A stretch of 64,000 nt of DNA from Clostridium acidisoli DSM 12555 (GCF_900176305.1 NZ_FWXH01000010.1:39396-103395), one strand, 5' to 3'. Numbered from the stretch's first letter, positions 45,381 to 55,437 are shown. The notes: generated by a model not told the origin, from the letters alone. Translations and numbers: made by a program.

Positions 45381-45782
45381 GCACAAAGATATTGCGAAGC
45401 AACCGATTAAAGCTTTTTACTCTACTACGTGAGTAAAAAGGTGAAAGATTGCCAGAGTAGCATGATTAAAGAATTAACGGTAATTCCGTTAATGGTGAGA
45501 AAATTTGCTTGCAGCAAAAGGTTTAGGATGATTTTTCTACGCTATGCTGCGAAAAATCTTTGAATTTAAATCTATAATCTAAAGTACATTGTCATTCATT
45601 ATTTTTCTGACGTAGGAGGAAAATTTTCCTTTATCTGTTACGTAAGTAACTTCTCTCACCTTTGACGGCTTTAGCCTCGTCAATTCTTCCATCTAGCCGA
45701 AGGCTTTCTTTAATCTTTTTATCTAGCTTTAGCTATGATAAAATTCTTTAGTATTTGATTCGCAATTTCTAAATACTATGAA
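45381..45782. repeat. Nested-hairpin TIR element R6 (compact, inverted, best preserved)
   Basis: A 402-bp copy in inverse orientation to R2, R5 and R8 and lacking their middle module. Successive hairpins: CTTTTTACTC/GAGTAAAAAG (45413-45440), ATTAACGG/CCGTTAAT (45473-45493), TTTGC/GCAAA (45504-45518), GATTTTTC/GAAAAATC (45530-45558), AGGAAAATTTTCCT (45617-45630), GTTAC/GTAAC (45637-45650), TTGAC/GTCAA with inner GGC/GCC (45662-45683), AGCC/GGCT (45695-45705), and TTTTATC/GATAAAA (45717-45743). Its right end overlaps the ftsH stop codon. It fills the convergent rhomboid/ftsH gap. Confidence 0.85.
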
Positions 45783-47524
45783 TTATAATTAACTATTTCC
45801 AAAATCTCATCTTCTATAAGAGTCTCTTTCTTTAAAAGTTCTTCGGAAAGTTTGTTTAAAACATTTATATTATCTGATAAAAGTTTACGACCTTCATTAT
45901 AAAGTGAATTTAAAGTATCCTTACATTCAGAAGTTATATCATTTCCAATATTAGGGCCAAGGCTTGAAAGTTCAGAAAAATTTAATAAACCTAAGCTGTC
46001 ACCCATACCATATTGGGTTACCATATTTTTAACAAGCTTTGTACTTTCTTTAAGGTCACTATAAGCACCAGTTGTTACAAAATCTTTGGAAAAGATCAAA
46101 TCTTCAGCGATTCTTCCACCTAAAAGTACCATTATTTTTTTTGTTATATAGTCTTTGTTTTGATATAAAGTATCCTCTGGTATACTTAAAGTATAACCAC
46201 CAGCTCCTTTAGTACTTGGAATTATTGTAACTTTAGATACTTTTTCAAAAGGAAGCAGCTTAAGTGATAGCAATGCATGTCCAGCTTCGTGAAATGCAGT
46301 GATTTTCATGTCTTTTTTACTTATGTGAGAACGATTTATTTTTTCGTGTCCAGCAATTACTATGGAGTAGGCTTTGTCAATGTGCTCTGATTCAATAAAA
46401 TTACTTTCATCTTTACAGGCTAATATAGCGGCTTCATTTATTAGACTTTCAAGTTTAGCACCAGAAAAATATGCCGTTTTGTAAGATAGATCTTCGATGT
46501 CTATTTTACCAACAGGTTTGTTTTTTAAATGAAGGTCTATTATTTTTTTTCTGGCGCTTAAGTCTGGAAGAGCCACTTCAATATGTCTATCAAATCTTCC
46601 AGGTCTTAAAAGAGCTGAATCTAACATGTCTAATCTATTGGTAGCAGCTATAACAACTATTCCTTCTTTTTCATTAAAACCAGACATTTCTGTCAACAAA
46701 GCATTTAAGGTTTGATCTCTCTCATCAGAACCTCCAGCTTGACCACTTTCTCTTTTCTTACCGATTGCATCTATTTCATCTATAAAAATTACAGCTTTAC
46801 CATGAGTTCTAGCCTTTTTAAAAAGTTGTCGTATTCTACTTGCACCTACACCAACATAAATTTGAACAAAATCAGAACCAGTCATAGCATAAAAGGGAAC
46901 ATTTGCCTCACCAGCTACAGCTTTAGCAAGTAGTGTTTTACCAGTACCAGGTTCACCATACAATATAATTCCTTTTGGTATTCTCGCACCGTATGAGGCG
47001 TATTTTTCTGGATTTTTTAAAAAGTCAACGATGTCGTTTACACTCTCTTTTGCTTCTTCATTTCCAGCTACAGAAGTAAAATCAAAATCTACATTTTCTA
47101 CAGCAGAAATATCAAGAGAGTCTCCTGAAAATAATTTTTTTGAAGATAAAGTTTTAGATTTTAAAGACATTATTATTGTAATTATCAGAGATATTATAAG
47201 AATAGTTAATGGTAAAACATTGTACAGTGAAAAATATGGTGTTTCAGATACCTTTATATTATTTTGTAGTAAATCCTCTTTGAAGTCATTCAATCTAGGG
47301 TTATCAGTTTGATATATAGTGCCATTTTTTAACTTAACACTCATAGTAGGTGAGTTTGTAATATATACTTCAGAAACTAAATTTTTTGATACATCGCTTC
47401 TAAAATCCAAATATTTTTTATTTGAAGTATTGATGTTAGAAAAATTAAAAACACCAAGTAATATCAATGATATAATCCCAGTAACAATAGGTATCAAAAT
47501 ATATTTATTTTTAAATTTATTCAT
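45776..47524 (-). CDS. ftsH: ATP-dependent zinc metalloprotease FtsH
   Basis: 582 residues: TM1 about 9-28, an extracytoplasmic domain of about 70 residues, TM2 about 104-121, an AAA+ domain (Walker A GEPGTGKT 190-197, Walker B VIFIDEIDAIG, SRH with RPGRFDRHI), and a peptidase domain with HEAGH at 412-416 and the third zinc ligand near D490. It degrades membrane proteins and selected cytosolic ones. The protein is at the short end for FtsH (usually 600-650), with little C-terminal tail, so it may be a second paralogue. The last codon and the TAG stop lie in the terminal repeat of R6. GGAGG precedes the ATG. Confidence 0.94.
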   Translation of the reverse strand: MNKFKNKYILIPIVTGIISLILLGVFNFSNINTSNKKYLDFRSDVSKNLVSEVYITNSPTMSVKLKNGTIYQTDNPRLNDFKEDLLQNNIKVSETPYFSLYNVLPLTILIISLIITIIMSLKSKTLSSKKLFSGDSLDISAVENVDFDFTSVAGNEEAKESVNDIVDFLKNPEKYASYGARIPKGIILYGEPGTGKTLLAKAVAGEANVPFYAMTGSDFVQIYVGVGASRIRQLFKKARTHGKAVIFIDEIDAIGKKRESGQAGGSDERDQTLNALLTEMSGFNEKEGIVVIAATNRLDMLDSALLRPGRFDRHIEVALPDLSARKKIIDLHLKNKPVGKIDIEDLSYKTAYFSGAKLESLINEAAILACKDESNFIESEHIDKAYSIVIAGHEKINRSHISKKDMKITAFHEAGHALLSLKLLPFEKVSKVTIIPSTKGAGGYTLSIPEDTLYQNKDYITKKIMVLLGGRIAEDLIFSKDFVTTGAYSDLKESTKLVKNMVTQYGMGDSLGLLNFSELSSLGPNIGNDITSECKDTLNSLYNEGRKLLSDNINVLNKLSEELLKKETLIEDEILEIVNYNS

Positions 47525-47690
47525 TTATATACCTCCGTATATTCATATGATAGTTTACATAATATAATTATACATGGGAATATGTAAAAGTCTAATGGGA
47601 ATTAAATATTAAGGTGGAACATCTATACATTTACAATAGTTTAAAGCTATAATAAGAGTATTAAAATTATAAAAAAATGGAGAGGTAAGT

Positions 47691-48449
47691 ATGAAATATT
47701 ATGCAATAAAAGAAGGATTTGATTCAATAAGAAATGTTAAAATAGAGAATACAATAGTAAATACATGGAGTGAATGTGAAAGGCTTGTAAGAGGAGTGAA
47801 AGGTGCTAAATACAAAAGTTTTAAACTTAAAGATGAAGCAGAAGAATATTTAAATAACAATAATTTTATGAAAAATAACATAAATGGAGAGCTTTTAAAA
47901 GGTATAACATATGCTTATGTTGATGGAAGTTACAATACAGTGACTGGTAAATACGGATATGCAGTTGTAATTGTAAGAGATGATGTCATCATTCATATAG
48001 AAAATGGGTGTGGACTCGATAAGTCAGAAAAGAATATAAGGCAAATTGCTGGTGAACTTGAAGCGTCTATAAAAGCAATTGAATACGCGGTGAAAAATAG
48101 ATTGAAACAAATAACAATTGTGCATGATTATCTAGGTGTATGTTTTCATGCCACGGGTGAGTGGGAGAGGAAAGACATGTCTTCAAAGATATATTATGAA
48201 AAGATAAACTCACTTATTAAAGAAGGTGAAATAAAAGTTGATTTTCTAAAAGTGGACAGTCATACGGGAAATTTATTTAACGAAGTAGTAGATGAATTTG
48301 CTAAAGCATCTATAGAGGTCAAAATTAAAGGAGAAACCGAAAAGCTTTTAAAAAATAATGTTATAAAAGTTCAAAATTATGAAATAAAAAATAAATTCAA
48401 TGAGATACTTGTAAAATTATTAGAAGAAAAGATACACGTTGTAGTATAA
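47691..48449 (+). CDS. rnhA: Ribonuclease H1 with N-terminal viroplasmin domain
   Basis: 252 residues. The N-terminal caulimovirus-viroplasmin-type hybrid-binding domain (about 1-55: MKYYAIKEG...WSECERLVRGVKGAKYKSF) is followed by the RNase H fold with the acidic residues D78 (YVDGSY), E122 or E124 (GELEAS), D146 (VHDYLGV) and D201 (NEVVDEFA). It degrades RNA in RNA-DNA hybrids. A C-terminal ~40-residue extension is of unknown role. GAGAGGT precedes the ATG. It is divergent from ftsH. Confidence 0.92.
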   Translation: MKYYAIKEGFDSIRNVKIENTIVNTWSECERLVRGVKGAKYKSFKLKDEAEEYLNNNNFMKNNINGELLKGITYAYVDGSYNTVTGKYGYAVVIVRDDVIIHIENGCGLDKSEKNIRQIAGELEASIKAIEYAVKNRLKQITIVHDYLGVCFHATGEWERKDMSSKIYYEKINSLIKEGEIKVDFLKVDSHTGNLFNEVVDEFAKASIEVKIKGETEKLLKNNVIKVQNYEIKNKFNEILVKLLEEKIHVVV

Positions 48450-48628
48450 GTTTGATAACAAATCTAAAATATGATAAATTGTAAATAATTTAAATCAGAT
48501 TTTAATTTAATTAATGATTTGTTTTGTAATTAGTAAATGTATTATGATATAATATATTATATTATGGATATGAGCAAAAAATATGTTTATTTTTTACAAA
48601 TGCATACAAGTGTAAAGGAAGATAAAAT

Positions 48629-49933
48629 ATGGAAATATTGTCTTTAGGTGAAAAAATAAAAAGAAGAAGAAAAGATCTTGACATGACTCTGAAAGATTTG
48701 GCTGGAGACAGAATAACTCCGGGGCAAATAAGTTTAGTTGAGTCGGGAAAATCTAATCCTAGCATGGACTTACTAGAATATTTGGCAACAACTCTAAATA
48801 CATCAGTAGAGTATTTGATGGAAACTGAAGAAACACAAGCAGAAAAAATATGCGTTTATTATGAGAATGTTGCAGAAGCGCATATATTAAACAAAGATTT
48901 TCAACTTGGTGAGCAGTTCCTAGAAAGTGCAATGTATTATGCTGAAAAATATAATCTTGACAGTAGAAAAGCTAGAAATTTGTATCTTCGTGCAATAATT
49001 AGTACAGAAAAGAAGGAAATGGGTTTAGCCCAGCAATATTTTTTGGCTGCAAATGCTATTTTTATAAGGTTAGGATTACAAGAAGATGTAATTAACACTT
49101 ACGTTAAACTTGGGAAAATAACTCTTGATTTAGAGGCATATCATTCTTCTTGTAGTTATTTTCAACAAGCAGAAAAAGTTTTTATGGAAAATGATATAGG
49201 AAATGATTATTTATTAGGTGAAATATATTATTATATAGCACTTATATATTTTAAATTAGATAATGTGGACAAATCAATGAATTATAGCTATTTGGCTAAA
49301 GAAAAATTTGCTGAAATAAATAATAAAAAGGAATATGGTAAGTCACTTTTATTGCTTTCAAAAGAATACATAAAAAAAGAAGATATTAACAATGCAATAA
49401 AATATTCAAAAAAATCATTGGAAGTTTTTAAAGAAAATAAAGATGTTGTATATATTGGTAATATAGAAAATGAATTGGGAAGACTTTTTTACGAATTTGA
49501 TAACTTAGAGGAATCTTTTGTACATTTAAACAATGCTAAAGAGATAAGGCTAAAAGAAGATAAAGGTGCAATTATAGATACACTAAGTAATATATGTGAT
49601 AACTATATAAAACTAAAGGATGTTGACAATTCAAGAAAGGTTCTTGAAGAGATAATGGAAAATGTATCTACCGGAGATGAGGCAAATTTAGTTAGGTATT
49701 ATTTGTTAAAATATAGAGTTGACATTTTAGATAAAAATATTAAGGAAGCGGAAGATACCCTTCTTATGGCTTTGGATTATGCAGAAAAAGTATCACTTAC
49801 AAAATACATTGGAGAATTATCTATAACAATTGGAAAATTTTACATTGATAATGGTGATGATAAACAAGCTGCTAAATATTTAAACAAAGGTGTAGAAGCA
49901 TTTAAACAACTTGGAATGGTTAAGTATTTATAA
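48629..49933 (+). CDS. XRE helix-turn-helix regulator with TPR repeats, copy A
   Basis: 434 residues: HTH_3 domain at about 4-63 (LSLGEKIKRRRKDLDMTLKDLAG...ISLVESGKSNPSMDLLEYLATTL), then about nine TPR-like helical pairs to the C-terminus. This is the architecture of RRNPP-type regulators (PlcR/Rap-like), many of which are controlled by peptides. No small peptide gene was found next to it. AAAGGAAG precedes the ATG. The copy B paralogue starts 26 bp after its stop. Confidence 0.85.
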   Translation: MEILSLGEKIKRRRKDLDMTLKDLAGDRITPGQISLVESGKSNPSMDLLEYLATTLNTSVEYLMETEETQAEKICVYYENVAEAHILNKDFQLGEQFLESAMYYAEKYNLDSRKARNLYLRAIISTEKKEMGLAQQYFLAANAIFIRLGLQEDVINTYVKLGKITLDLEAYHSSCSYFQQAEKVFMENDIGNDYLLGEIYYYIALIYFKLDNVDKSMNYSYLAKEKFAEINNKKEYGKSLLLLSKEYIKKEDINNAIKYSKKSLEVFKENKDVVYIGNIENELGRLFYEFDNLEESFVHLNNAKEIRLKEDKGAIIDTLSNICDNYIKLKDVDNSRKVLEEIMENVSTGDEANLVRYYLLKYRVDILDKNIKEAEDTLLMALDYAEKVSLTKYIGELSITIGKFYIDNGDDKQAAKYLNKGVEAFKQLGMVKYL

Positions 49934-49959
49934 GTATGGAAAAGATAGGTGTGAAAAAC

Positions 49960-51219
49960 ATGGAAATACTATCTATAGGTGAAAAAATTAAGAGAGCAAG
50001 AATATACAAAGGATATACACTAAAGGATATATGTTGTGATAAAATATCAATCTCTAAAATGAGTTGTATAGAGAATGGCAAAATAGATCCAGAAGGTTGG
50101 GTAATAGATTTAGTTGCAAAAAAGTTAGAAGCAGATGCTAACTATTTAAAGAAAGATATAAAACAGCAATTAGAAGAAAATTACAATGAAATATTTAGTA
50201 AGCCAATTAAAGCAGAGCATGAAGAAATATTGAAATATAATCTTGAATATGCTGAAGAATATAAATATTACACAATTGCATTTAATATTATGCATTTATT
50301 GTTTAACTATTATCTTGACATAAAAGACATAAATTCTTGCCAAGTGAATACGTCAAAATATTATAATTTATGTGTTAAGTCAGGAGAAGAGAACAACACA
50401 TTAATATATTATCTTGATATAGGTAGATATTTATATATGGGAAATGAATATTTTCAAGCTGCAAGTTATTATAATAATGTTAGAAAGGAACTGCTCTTAA
50501 AAAATTCTAACAACTATAAAATGATAGCTGATTCAATATATAAAGAGGCTGAATGTTATTTGCTACTAAATAATTATGAACGCGCATATGAAATTGTTGT
50601 TAAATTGATGGAGTATATTAAATATTTAAGTGAAGAAGAATATTCATCAGAAATATATAATTTAATTGCTATACTTTGTGTTAAAGTTGGAAATGATAAG
50701 TATGATGACTATGAAAAGCGCTCTTTAGAATTATGCAAAGACAATATGACTAGAAAAGCAGGATTTTTATACAGCTATGGGGCTGCAATGATTGGTACAA
50801 AATTAGAAGAAAAAGCATATGGATACATATGTAAGGCTGTGGACCTATACCCAGAAAAAGATAAGTTTAATTATGTGAATTTTATAATTGAGGTAATAGA
50901 AACCTTGATTAGTATAAATAAGATGGGTATGGCTCAAGAACTAAGTGAAAAAATCTTAAATTATGCTATAGATTTAAAAAATGACATATTTATTGAAAAA
51001 GCTTATTATTTTAAAGCTGTAACAATGGAGAATAATGGACAGTTTCAAATGAAAGAAATGTATATGAATTTATCTCTTGATATATTAATGAAGCTTGGGA
51101 CTAAAAACCAACTTTATAAGAGATATTTGGACATGGGAAATTTATATTCCACTGTTCATAATACAGCAGAAGCATTAAAGTATTTTTCATTAGCTATTAA
51201 TTTAAGCAAAAAATTATAA
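49960..51219 (+). CDS. XRE helix-turn-helix regulator with TPR repeats, copy B
   Basis: 419 residues. The N-terminal MEILSIGEKIKRAR is nearly identical in pattern to copy A (MEILSLGEKIKRRR), which shows a tandem duplication, but the HTH recognition region is diverged (CCDKISISKMSCIENGK) and the TPR region is much less similar. I chose ATG 49960, since AGGTGTG lies upstream; the in-frame ATG at 49936, 3 bp after copy A, has no site. A hairpin terminator follows before clpB. Confidence 0.82.
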   Translation: MEILSIGEKIKRARIYKGYTLKDICCDKISISKMSCIENGKIDPEGWVIDLVAKKLEADANYLKKDIKQQLEENYNEIFSKPIKAEHEEILKYNLEYAEEYKYYTIAFNIMHLLFNYYLDIKDINSCQVNTSKYYNLCVKSGEENNTLIYYLDIGRYLYMGNEYFQAASYYNNVRKELLLKNSNNYKMIADSIYKEAECYLLLNNYERAYEIVVKLMEYIKYLSEEEYSSEIYNLIAILCVKVGNDKYDDYEKRSLELCKDNMTRKAGFLYSYGAAMIGTKLEEKAYGYICKAVDLYPEKDKFNYVNFIIEVIETLISINKMGMAQELSEKILNYAIDLKNDIFIEKAYYFKAVTMENNGQFQMKEMYMNLSLDILMKLGTKNQLYKRYLDMGNLYSTVHNTAEALKYFSLAINLSKKL

Positions 51220-51267
51220 TTTAAAACTAACTTTTTTGGTTGTGTTTTGATAAAATATTATATAATT

Positions 51268-51299
51268 AAAGGTGTTAGTTTATACTAATACCTTTTTAT
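51268..51299 (+). terminator. Terminator-like hairpin before clpB
   Basis: AAAGGTGTTAGT (51268-51279) pairs with ACTAATACCTTT (51284-51295; one G-T pair), followed by TTATTTT. It ends 4 bp before the clpB ribosome binding site, so it could end the XRE-TPR transcript or attenuate clpB. Confidence 0.75.
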
Positions 51300-51317
51300 T
51301 TTAAGGAGATGGAATAC

Positions 51318-53918
51318 ATGAATATTGAGAGATTAACACTTAAGGTTCAAGGAGCAATAAATGATGCTAGGGATATAGCCATAAATAATAAACATCAAAA
51401 TGTAGATGTAATACATATATTTATGGCTTTAATTTCTCAAGATGAAGGTCTTATACCAAATATATTTGGAAAGATGGAAGTTAATATTGAGAAATTAACT
51501 GGTGATACTCAAAAAGAATTAGATAGGATGCCAAAGGTTTTGGGTGGAGGAGCTGATGGATCTTCAGTTTATGTAACTAGGAAATTTGACGAATTATTTG
51601 TTAATGCTGAAAAAATATCAAAGGATTTTAAAGATTCCTATATAAGCGCAGAACATGTAATGATTGCACTTATGAATTTAAGCAAAGATGATGTTATAAC
51701 ATATATACTAAAAAATAACAATATTGATAAAAAAGAGTTTTTGAAGATATTGGCAGAAGTTAGAGGAAATCAAAGAGTAGAGTCAGAAGACCCAGAGGGA
51801 ACTTATGATGCATTAAAGAAATATGGTAGAAATCTTATAAATGAAGCAAAAAATCATAAATTGGATCCAGTCATAGGAAGAGATGAAGAAATAAGAAGAG
51901 TAGTAAGGATTCTCTCAAGGAGGACTAAAAATAACCCGGTTTTAATTGGTGAACCAGGAGTGGGTAAAACGGCTATAGTTGAAGGCCTTGCAGAAAGAAT
52001 TGTTAGAGGTGATATACCAGATGGACTTAGAGATAGAATAATATTTTCATTAGATATGGGGGCACTTATAGCAGGGGCTAAGTATAGAGGTGAATTTGAA
52101 GAAAGGCTTAAAGCAGTTTTAAAAGAAGTGGAAAAAAGTCAAGGGAAGATAATATTATTTATAGATGAAATCCACACTATTGTTGGAGCTGGAAAAACTG
52201 AAGGAGCAATGGATGCAGGTAATTTAATAAAGCCACTTTTAGCAAGAGGTGATTTGCACTGCATTGGAGCTACTACTTTTGATGAATATAGGAAATATAT
52301 TGAAAAGGATAAGGCGCTTGAGAGAAGGTTCCAGCCAGTTATAATTTCTCAGCCTTCAGTAGAAGATTCTATTTCCATTCTTAGAGGGCTTAAAGAAAGA
52401 TTTGAAATCCATCATGGAGTTAGAATACATGATTCTGCAATTATAGCAGCTGCAAAACTTTCTGATAGATATATAACAGATAGATTTTTACCAGATAAGG
52501 CTATAGATTTAATTGATGAAGCTGGTGCTATGATAAGAACAGAAATAGACAGTATGCCTACAGAAATGGATAATTTGAAAAGAAAGATTTTTCAAATGGA
52601 AATTGAGAAAGAAGCTTTAAGCAAAGAGACTGATAAGGCCTCTATTGAAAGATTGAAAATATTAAATAAAGAATTAAGTGATTTAAAAGATAAGGATAAA
52701 GAAATAAGTTCTAAATATGAAAAGGAAAAATTTAAAATAAAAGAGATAAAGGAACTAAAGACAAAGCTTGATGAGGCAAAAGGAGAAGTTGAAAAAGCAG
52801 AAAGAGAATATGATTTAAATAAAGCAGCAGAACTTAAATATGGGTTAGTACCAAAGCTTGAAAAGGATATAGAAGAAAAAGAAAAACTTATGAACACTCA
52901 AAATGAAAATGCACTTCTTAAAGAAGAAGTTACTGAAGAAGAAATTTCAGACATTGTTTCAAAATGGACTGGAATACCAGTATCAAGTCTTTTAGAAGGT
53001 GAAAAACAAAAATTATTAAAATTAGAAGATGAACTTAGTAGAAGGGTTATAGGTCAAGGTGAGGCAGTTAAAGCGGTTTCAGATTCTGTAATTAGAGCAA
53101 GAGCAGGACTTAAGGATATAAAGAGGCCTATTGGATCATTTATTTTTCTTGGACCCACTGGTGTTGGAAAAACTGAACTTGCTAAAACTCTTGCAAGAAC
53201 GCTTTTTGACAGTGAGAATAATATAATTAGAATAGATATGTCTGAATATATGGAAAAATATTCTATATCAAGGCTTATTGGAGCACCTCCAGGATATGTT
53301 GGTTATGAAGAAGGAGGGCAACTTACTGAGGCAGTAAGAAGGAAGCCTTATAGCGTAATTTTATTTGATGAAATAGAAAAAGCACATGAAGATGTCTTTA
53401 ATATCTTTCTTCAAATCTTGGATGATGGAAGACTTACAGATAATAAGGGGCAAACTGTAGATTTTAGAAATAGTATAATTATAATGACATCAAATATTGG
53501 AAGTAGATATTTAGCTAGTGATGAAGCTAAAGACGGAATAAGTAAAGAAATTAAAAAGAATGTAATGGATGATTTAAAATCACGATTTAAACCTGAATTT
53601 ATAAATAGACTTGATGATATAATTGTCTTTAAACCGTTAAGTACAAAGGACATAGAAAAAATAGTAGATATATTTACAGAAGAAATAAAGAATAAATTGA
53701 ATGAAAAAAATATAAAAATTATTATAGAAGAAAGTGCGAGAAAAATCATGGCAAATGAAGGGTATGATCCGGTTTATGGGGCGAGACCTTTAAAAAGATA
53801 TATAGAAAATACCCTTGAAACAAAGATAGCTAGAGAGATAATCGAGGGCAAGATATATGATGGAATGACAATACAAGTTGTAGGAGAAAATGGTAATATA
53901 TTAATAAAAAGTTTATAA
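51318..53918 (+). CDS. clpB: Disaggregase chaperone ClpB
   Basis: 866 residues: Clp N domain, AAA-1 (Walker A GEPGVGKT at about 211), a long coiled-coil middle domain (about residues 400-520, distinguishing ClpB from ClpC), AAA-2 (GPTGVGKT from 612) and the C-terminal D2-small domain. No ClpP-interaction tripeptide loop was identified. It resolves protein aggregates with DnaK. I chose ATG 51318; AAGGAG is 9 nt upstream, whereas ATG 51309 directly abuts it. No CIRCE or CtsR box was seen upstream. Confidence 0.95.
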   Translation: MNIERLTLKVQGAINDARDIAINNKHQNVDVIHIFMALISQDEGLIPNIFGKMEVNIEKLTGDTQKELDRMPKVLGGGADGSSVYVTRKFDELFVNAEKISKDFKDSYISAEHVMIALMNLSKDDVITYILKNNNIDKKEFLKILAEVRGNQRVESEDPEGTYDALKKYGRNLINEAKNHKLDPVIGRDEEIRRVVRILSRRTKNNPVLIGEPGVGKTAIVEGLAERIVRGDIPDGLRDRIIFSLDMGALIAGAKYRGEFEERLKAVLKEVEKSQGKIILFIDEIHTIVGAGKTEGAMDAGNLIKPLLARGDLHCIGATTFDEYRKYIEKDKALERRFQPVIISQPSVEDSISILRGLKERFEIHHGVRIHDSAIIAAAKLSDRYITDRFLPDKAIDLIDEAGAMIRTEIDSMPTEMDNLKRKIFQMEIEKEALSKETDKASIERLKILNKELSDLKDKDKEISSKYEKEKFKIKEIKELKTKLDEAKGEVEKAEREYDLNKAAELKYGLVPKLEKDIEEKEKLMNTQNENALLKEEVTEEEISDIVSKWTGIPVSSLLEGEKQKLLKLEDELSRRVIGQGEAVKAVSDSVIRARAGLKDIKRPIGSFIFLGPTGVGKTELAKTLARTLFDSENNIIRIDMSEYMEKYSISRLIGAPPGYVGYEEGGQLTEAVRRKPYSVILFDEIEKAHEDVFNIFLQILDDGRLTDNKGQTVDFRNSIIIMTSNIGSRYLASDEAKDGISKEIKKNVMDDLKSRFKPEFINRLDDIIVFKPLSTKDIEKIVDIFTEEIKNKLNEKNIKIIIEESARKIMANEGYDPVYGARPLKRYIENTLETKIAREIIEGKIYDGMTIQVVGENGNILIKSL

Positions 53919-53942
53919 GTATCATATAAAAAGCAAGTAAGT

Positions 53943-53987
53943 ATATGGTATACTTTATATTGTAATAAAGTATACCATATATTTTTT
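53943..53987 (+). terminator. Terminator after clpB
   Basis: TATGGTATACTTTAT (53944-53958) pairs with ATAAAGTATACCATA (53965-53979), followed by TATTTTTTT. The galE ribosome binding site AGGAGG begins at 53989, directly after the T-run. Confidence 0.85.
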
Positions 53988-54000
53988 TAGGAGGATGAAT

Positions 54001-54987
54001 ATGTCTATATTAGTTTGTGGAGGAGCCGGTTACATAGGAAGTCATATGGTAGCTGAACTCTTAGAAAATGGTGAAGATGTTGTAGTTTTAGATAATTTTC
54101 AAAAAGGGCACATTGATGCACTTTTAGGTGGAAAATTATATGTTGGTGATATAAGAGATAGGAAAATATTAGACAAGGTTTTTAAAGAAAATAAAATAGA
54201 GGCTGTAATTGATTTTGCTGCAGATTCTTTGGTTGGTGAAAGTGTTGATAATCCGCTAAAATATTTTGAAAATAATGTTGGTGGAACGGTTAGTTTATTG
54301 CAGGCAATGAGAGATTATGGTACAAAGTACATAGTATTTTCATCTACAGCGGCAACTTATGGTGAGCCAGAAAATACTCCAATTTTGGAAAGTGACAAGA
54401 CATTTCCAACTAATCCATATGGAGAGTCTAAACTTACAGTTGAAAAAATATTAAAGTGGAGTGATAAAGCTTATGGTATTAAATATACTGCTTTAAGATA
54501 TTTTAATGCTGCTGGAGCACACATAAATGGAAAGATTGGTGAGGATCATAATCCAGAAACACATCTTATACCACTTATTTTTCAAGCAGCATTAAAAAAG
54601 AGAGAAAAAATATATATTTTTGGGGATGACTACAAAACACCTGATGGAACTTGCATAAGGGATTATGTACATGTAAGTGATCTTGCAAGTGCACATCTTT
54701 TAGCATTAAAAAGGTTAAGAAGTGGAAATGAAAGTGCTATATATAATCTTGGTAATGGAAAAGGTTTCTCAGTGAAAGAGGTAGTTGAGGTTACTAGAAA
54801 AGTTACGGGACTTAATATTGAAGCAGAAATAGCTGAGAGACGTGCTGGCGATCCAGCAATATTAATAGCTTCTTCAGAAAAAGCTATAGAAGAACTTAAT
54901 TGGCATCCTAAATTTAATTCATTGGAAACAATAATTGAAACTGCATGGAAATGGCAAAACTCTCATAGAGATGGGTATGGAAGATAG
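54001..54987 (+). CDS. galE: UDP-glucose 4-epimerase
   Basis: 328 residues. NAD-binding GGAGYIGSH is at 7-15, catalytic YGESK at Y140/K144, and the FSSTAATYGEP and RYFNAAGA motifs are present. It interconverts UDP-glucose and UDP-galactose for galactose use and surface glycans. I chose ATG 54001, 6 nt after AGGAGG; the in-frame ATG at 53995 touches the site. It is separated from clpB by a terminator, and no other gal genes are nearby. Confidence 0.94.
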   Translation: MSILVCGGAGYIGSHMVAELLENGEDVVVLDNFQKGHIDALLGGKLYVGDIRDRKILDKVFKENKIEAVIDFAADSLVGESVDNPLKYFENNVGGTVSLLQAMRDYGTKYIVFSSTAATYGEPENTPILESDKTFPTNPYGESKLTVEKILKWSDKAYGIKYTALRYFNAAGAHINGKIGEDHNPETHLIPLIFQAALKKREKIYIFGDDYKTPDGTCIRDYVHVSDLASAHLLALKRLRSGNESAIYNLGNGKGFSVKEVVEVTRKVTGLNIEAEIAERRAGDPAILIASSEKAIEELNWHPKFNSLETIIETAWKWQNSHRDGYGR

Positions 54988-55008
54988 AAATTAATCTTAA
55001 TATATAGA

Positions 55009-55258
55009 GTTTGCAAATTTAAGACTAAAGTTTTTTATCATAAAACTGTTAGATAAAAAGCTCTAGTCTTTATTTTGCAATTTTTTATCCGATGACTACC
55101 ATCCGTAACACTCCCCATCTTCTTCAAAGTGGGAGATAACGGCTGCTACGTCTCTGGATAACGATTTCTAAGTTTCAGATGGATGACCTATGGTCTAAAA
55201 ACTCCACCTGAAACCAAGAACTCTGTTTATATTTTAGGCCAAATTTAAATTATCACAT
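55009..55258. repeat. Mosaic repeat R7 containing module X
   Basis: The first ~80 bp form a large hairpin (TTGCAAA...AGACT...AGTCT...TTTGCAA, 55011-55080) whose ends resemble the TTGCGA tips of the main family. Then 55086-55230 is module X (CTACCATCCGTAACACTCC...GATAACGGCTGCTACGTC...CCACCTGAAACCAAGAA), the inverse of 6155-6284 in R1. It lies between galE and permease copy 2. No coding potential. Confidence 0.75.
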
Positions 55259-55437
55259 TAAAAAAATATAAACGGTTACACTATGAATGTGTGAATTTAT
55301 TTAAGCTGAATTAAAAATACACTTTAAAATTACTAAAAGTAATCATATAATATAAATTATGCAGTTCTTATTAAAATGATAAAAAATTATTATTTCAATA
55401 AAATACTAAGGACTTAATATATAGGAGGCTTTATAAA

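Noticed and set aside
48450..48628. Signal-peptide gene for the XRE-TPR regulators
   Set aside because: Neither this gap nor 51220-51308 holds a short frame with a hydrophobic leader and a ribosome binding site.
51220..51317. CIRCE or CtsR heat-shock operator before clpB
   Set aside because: Neither TTAGCACTC/GAGTGCTAA nor GGTCAAA direct repeats occur there.
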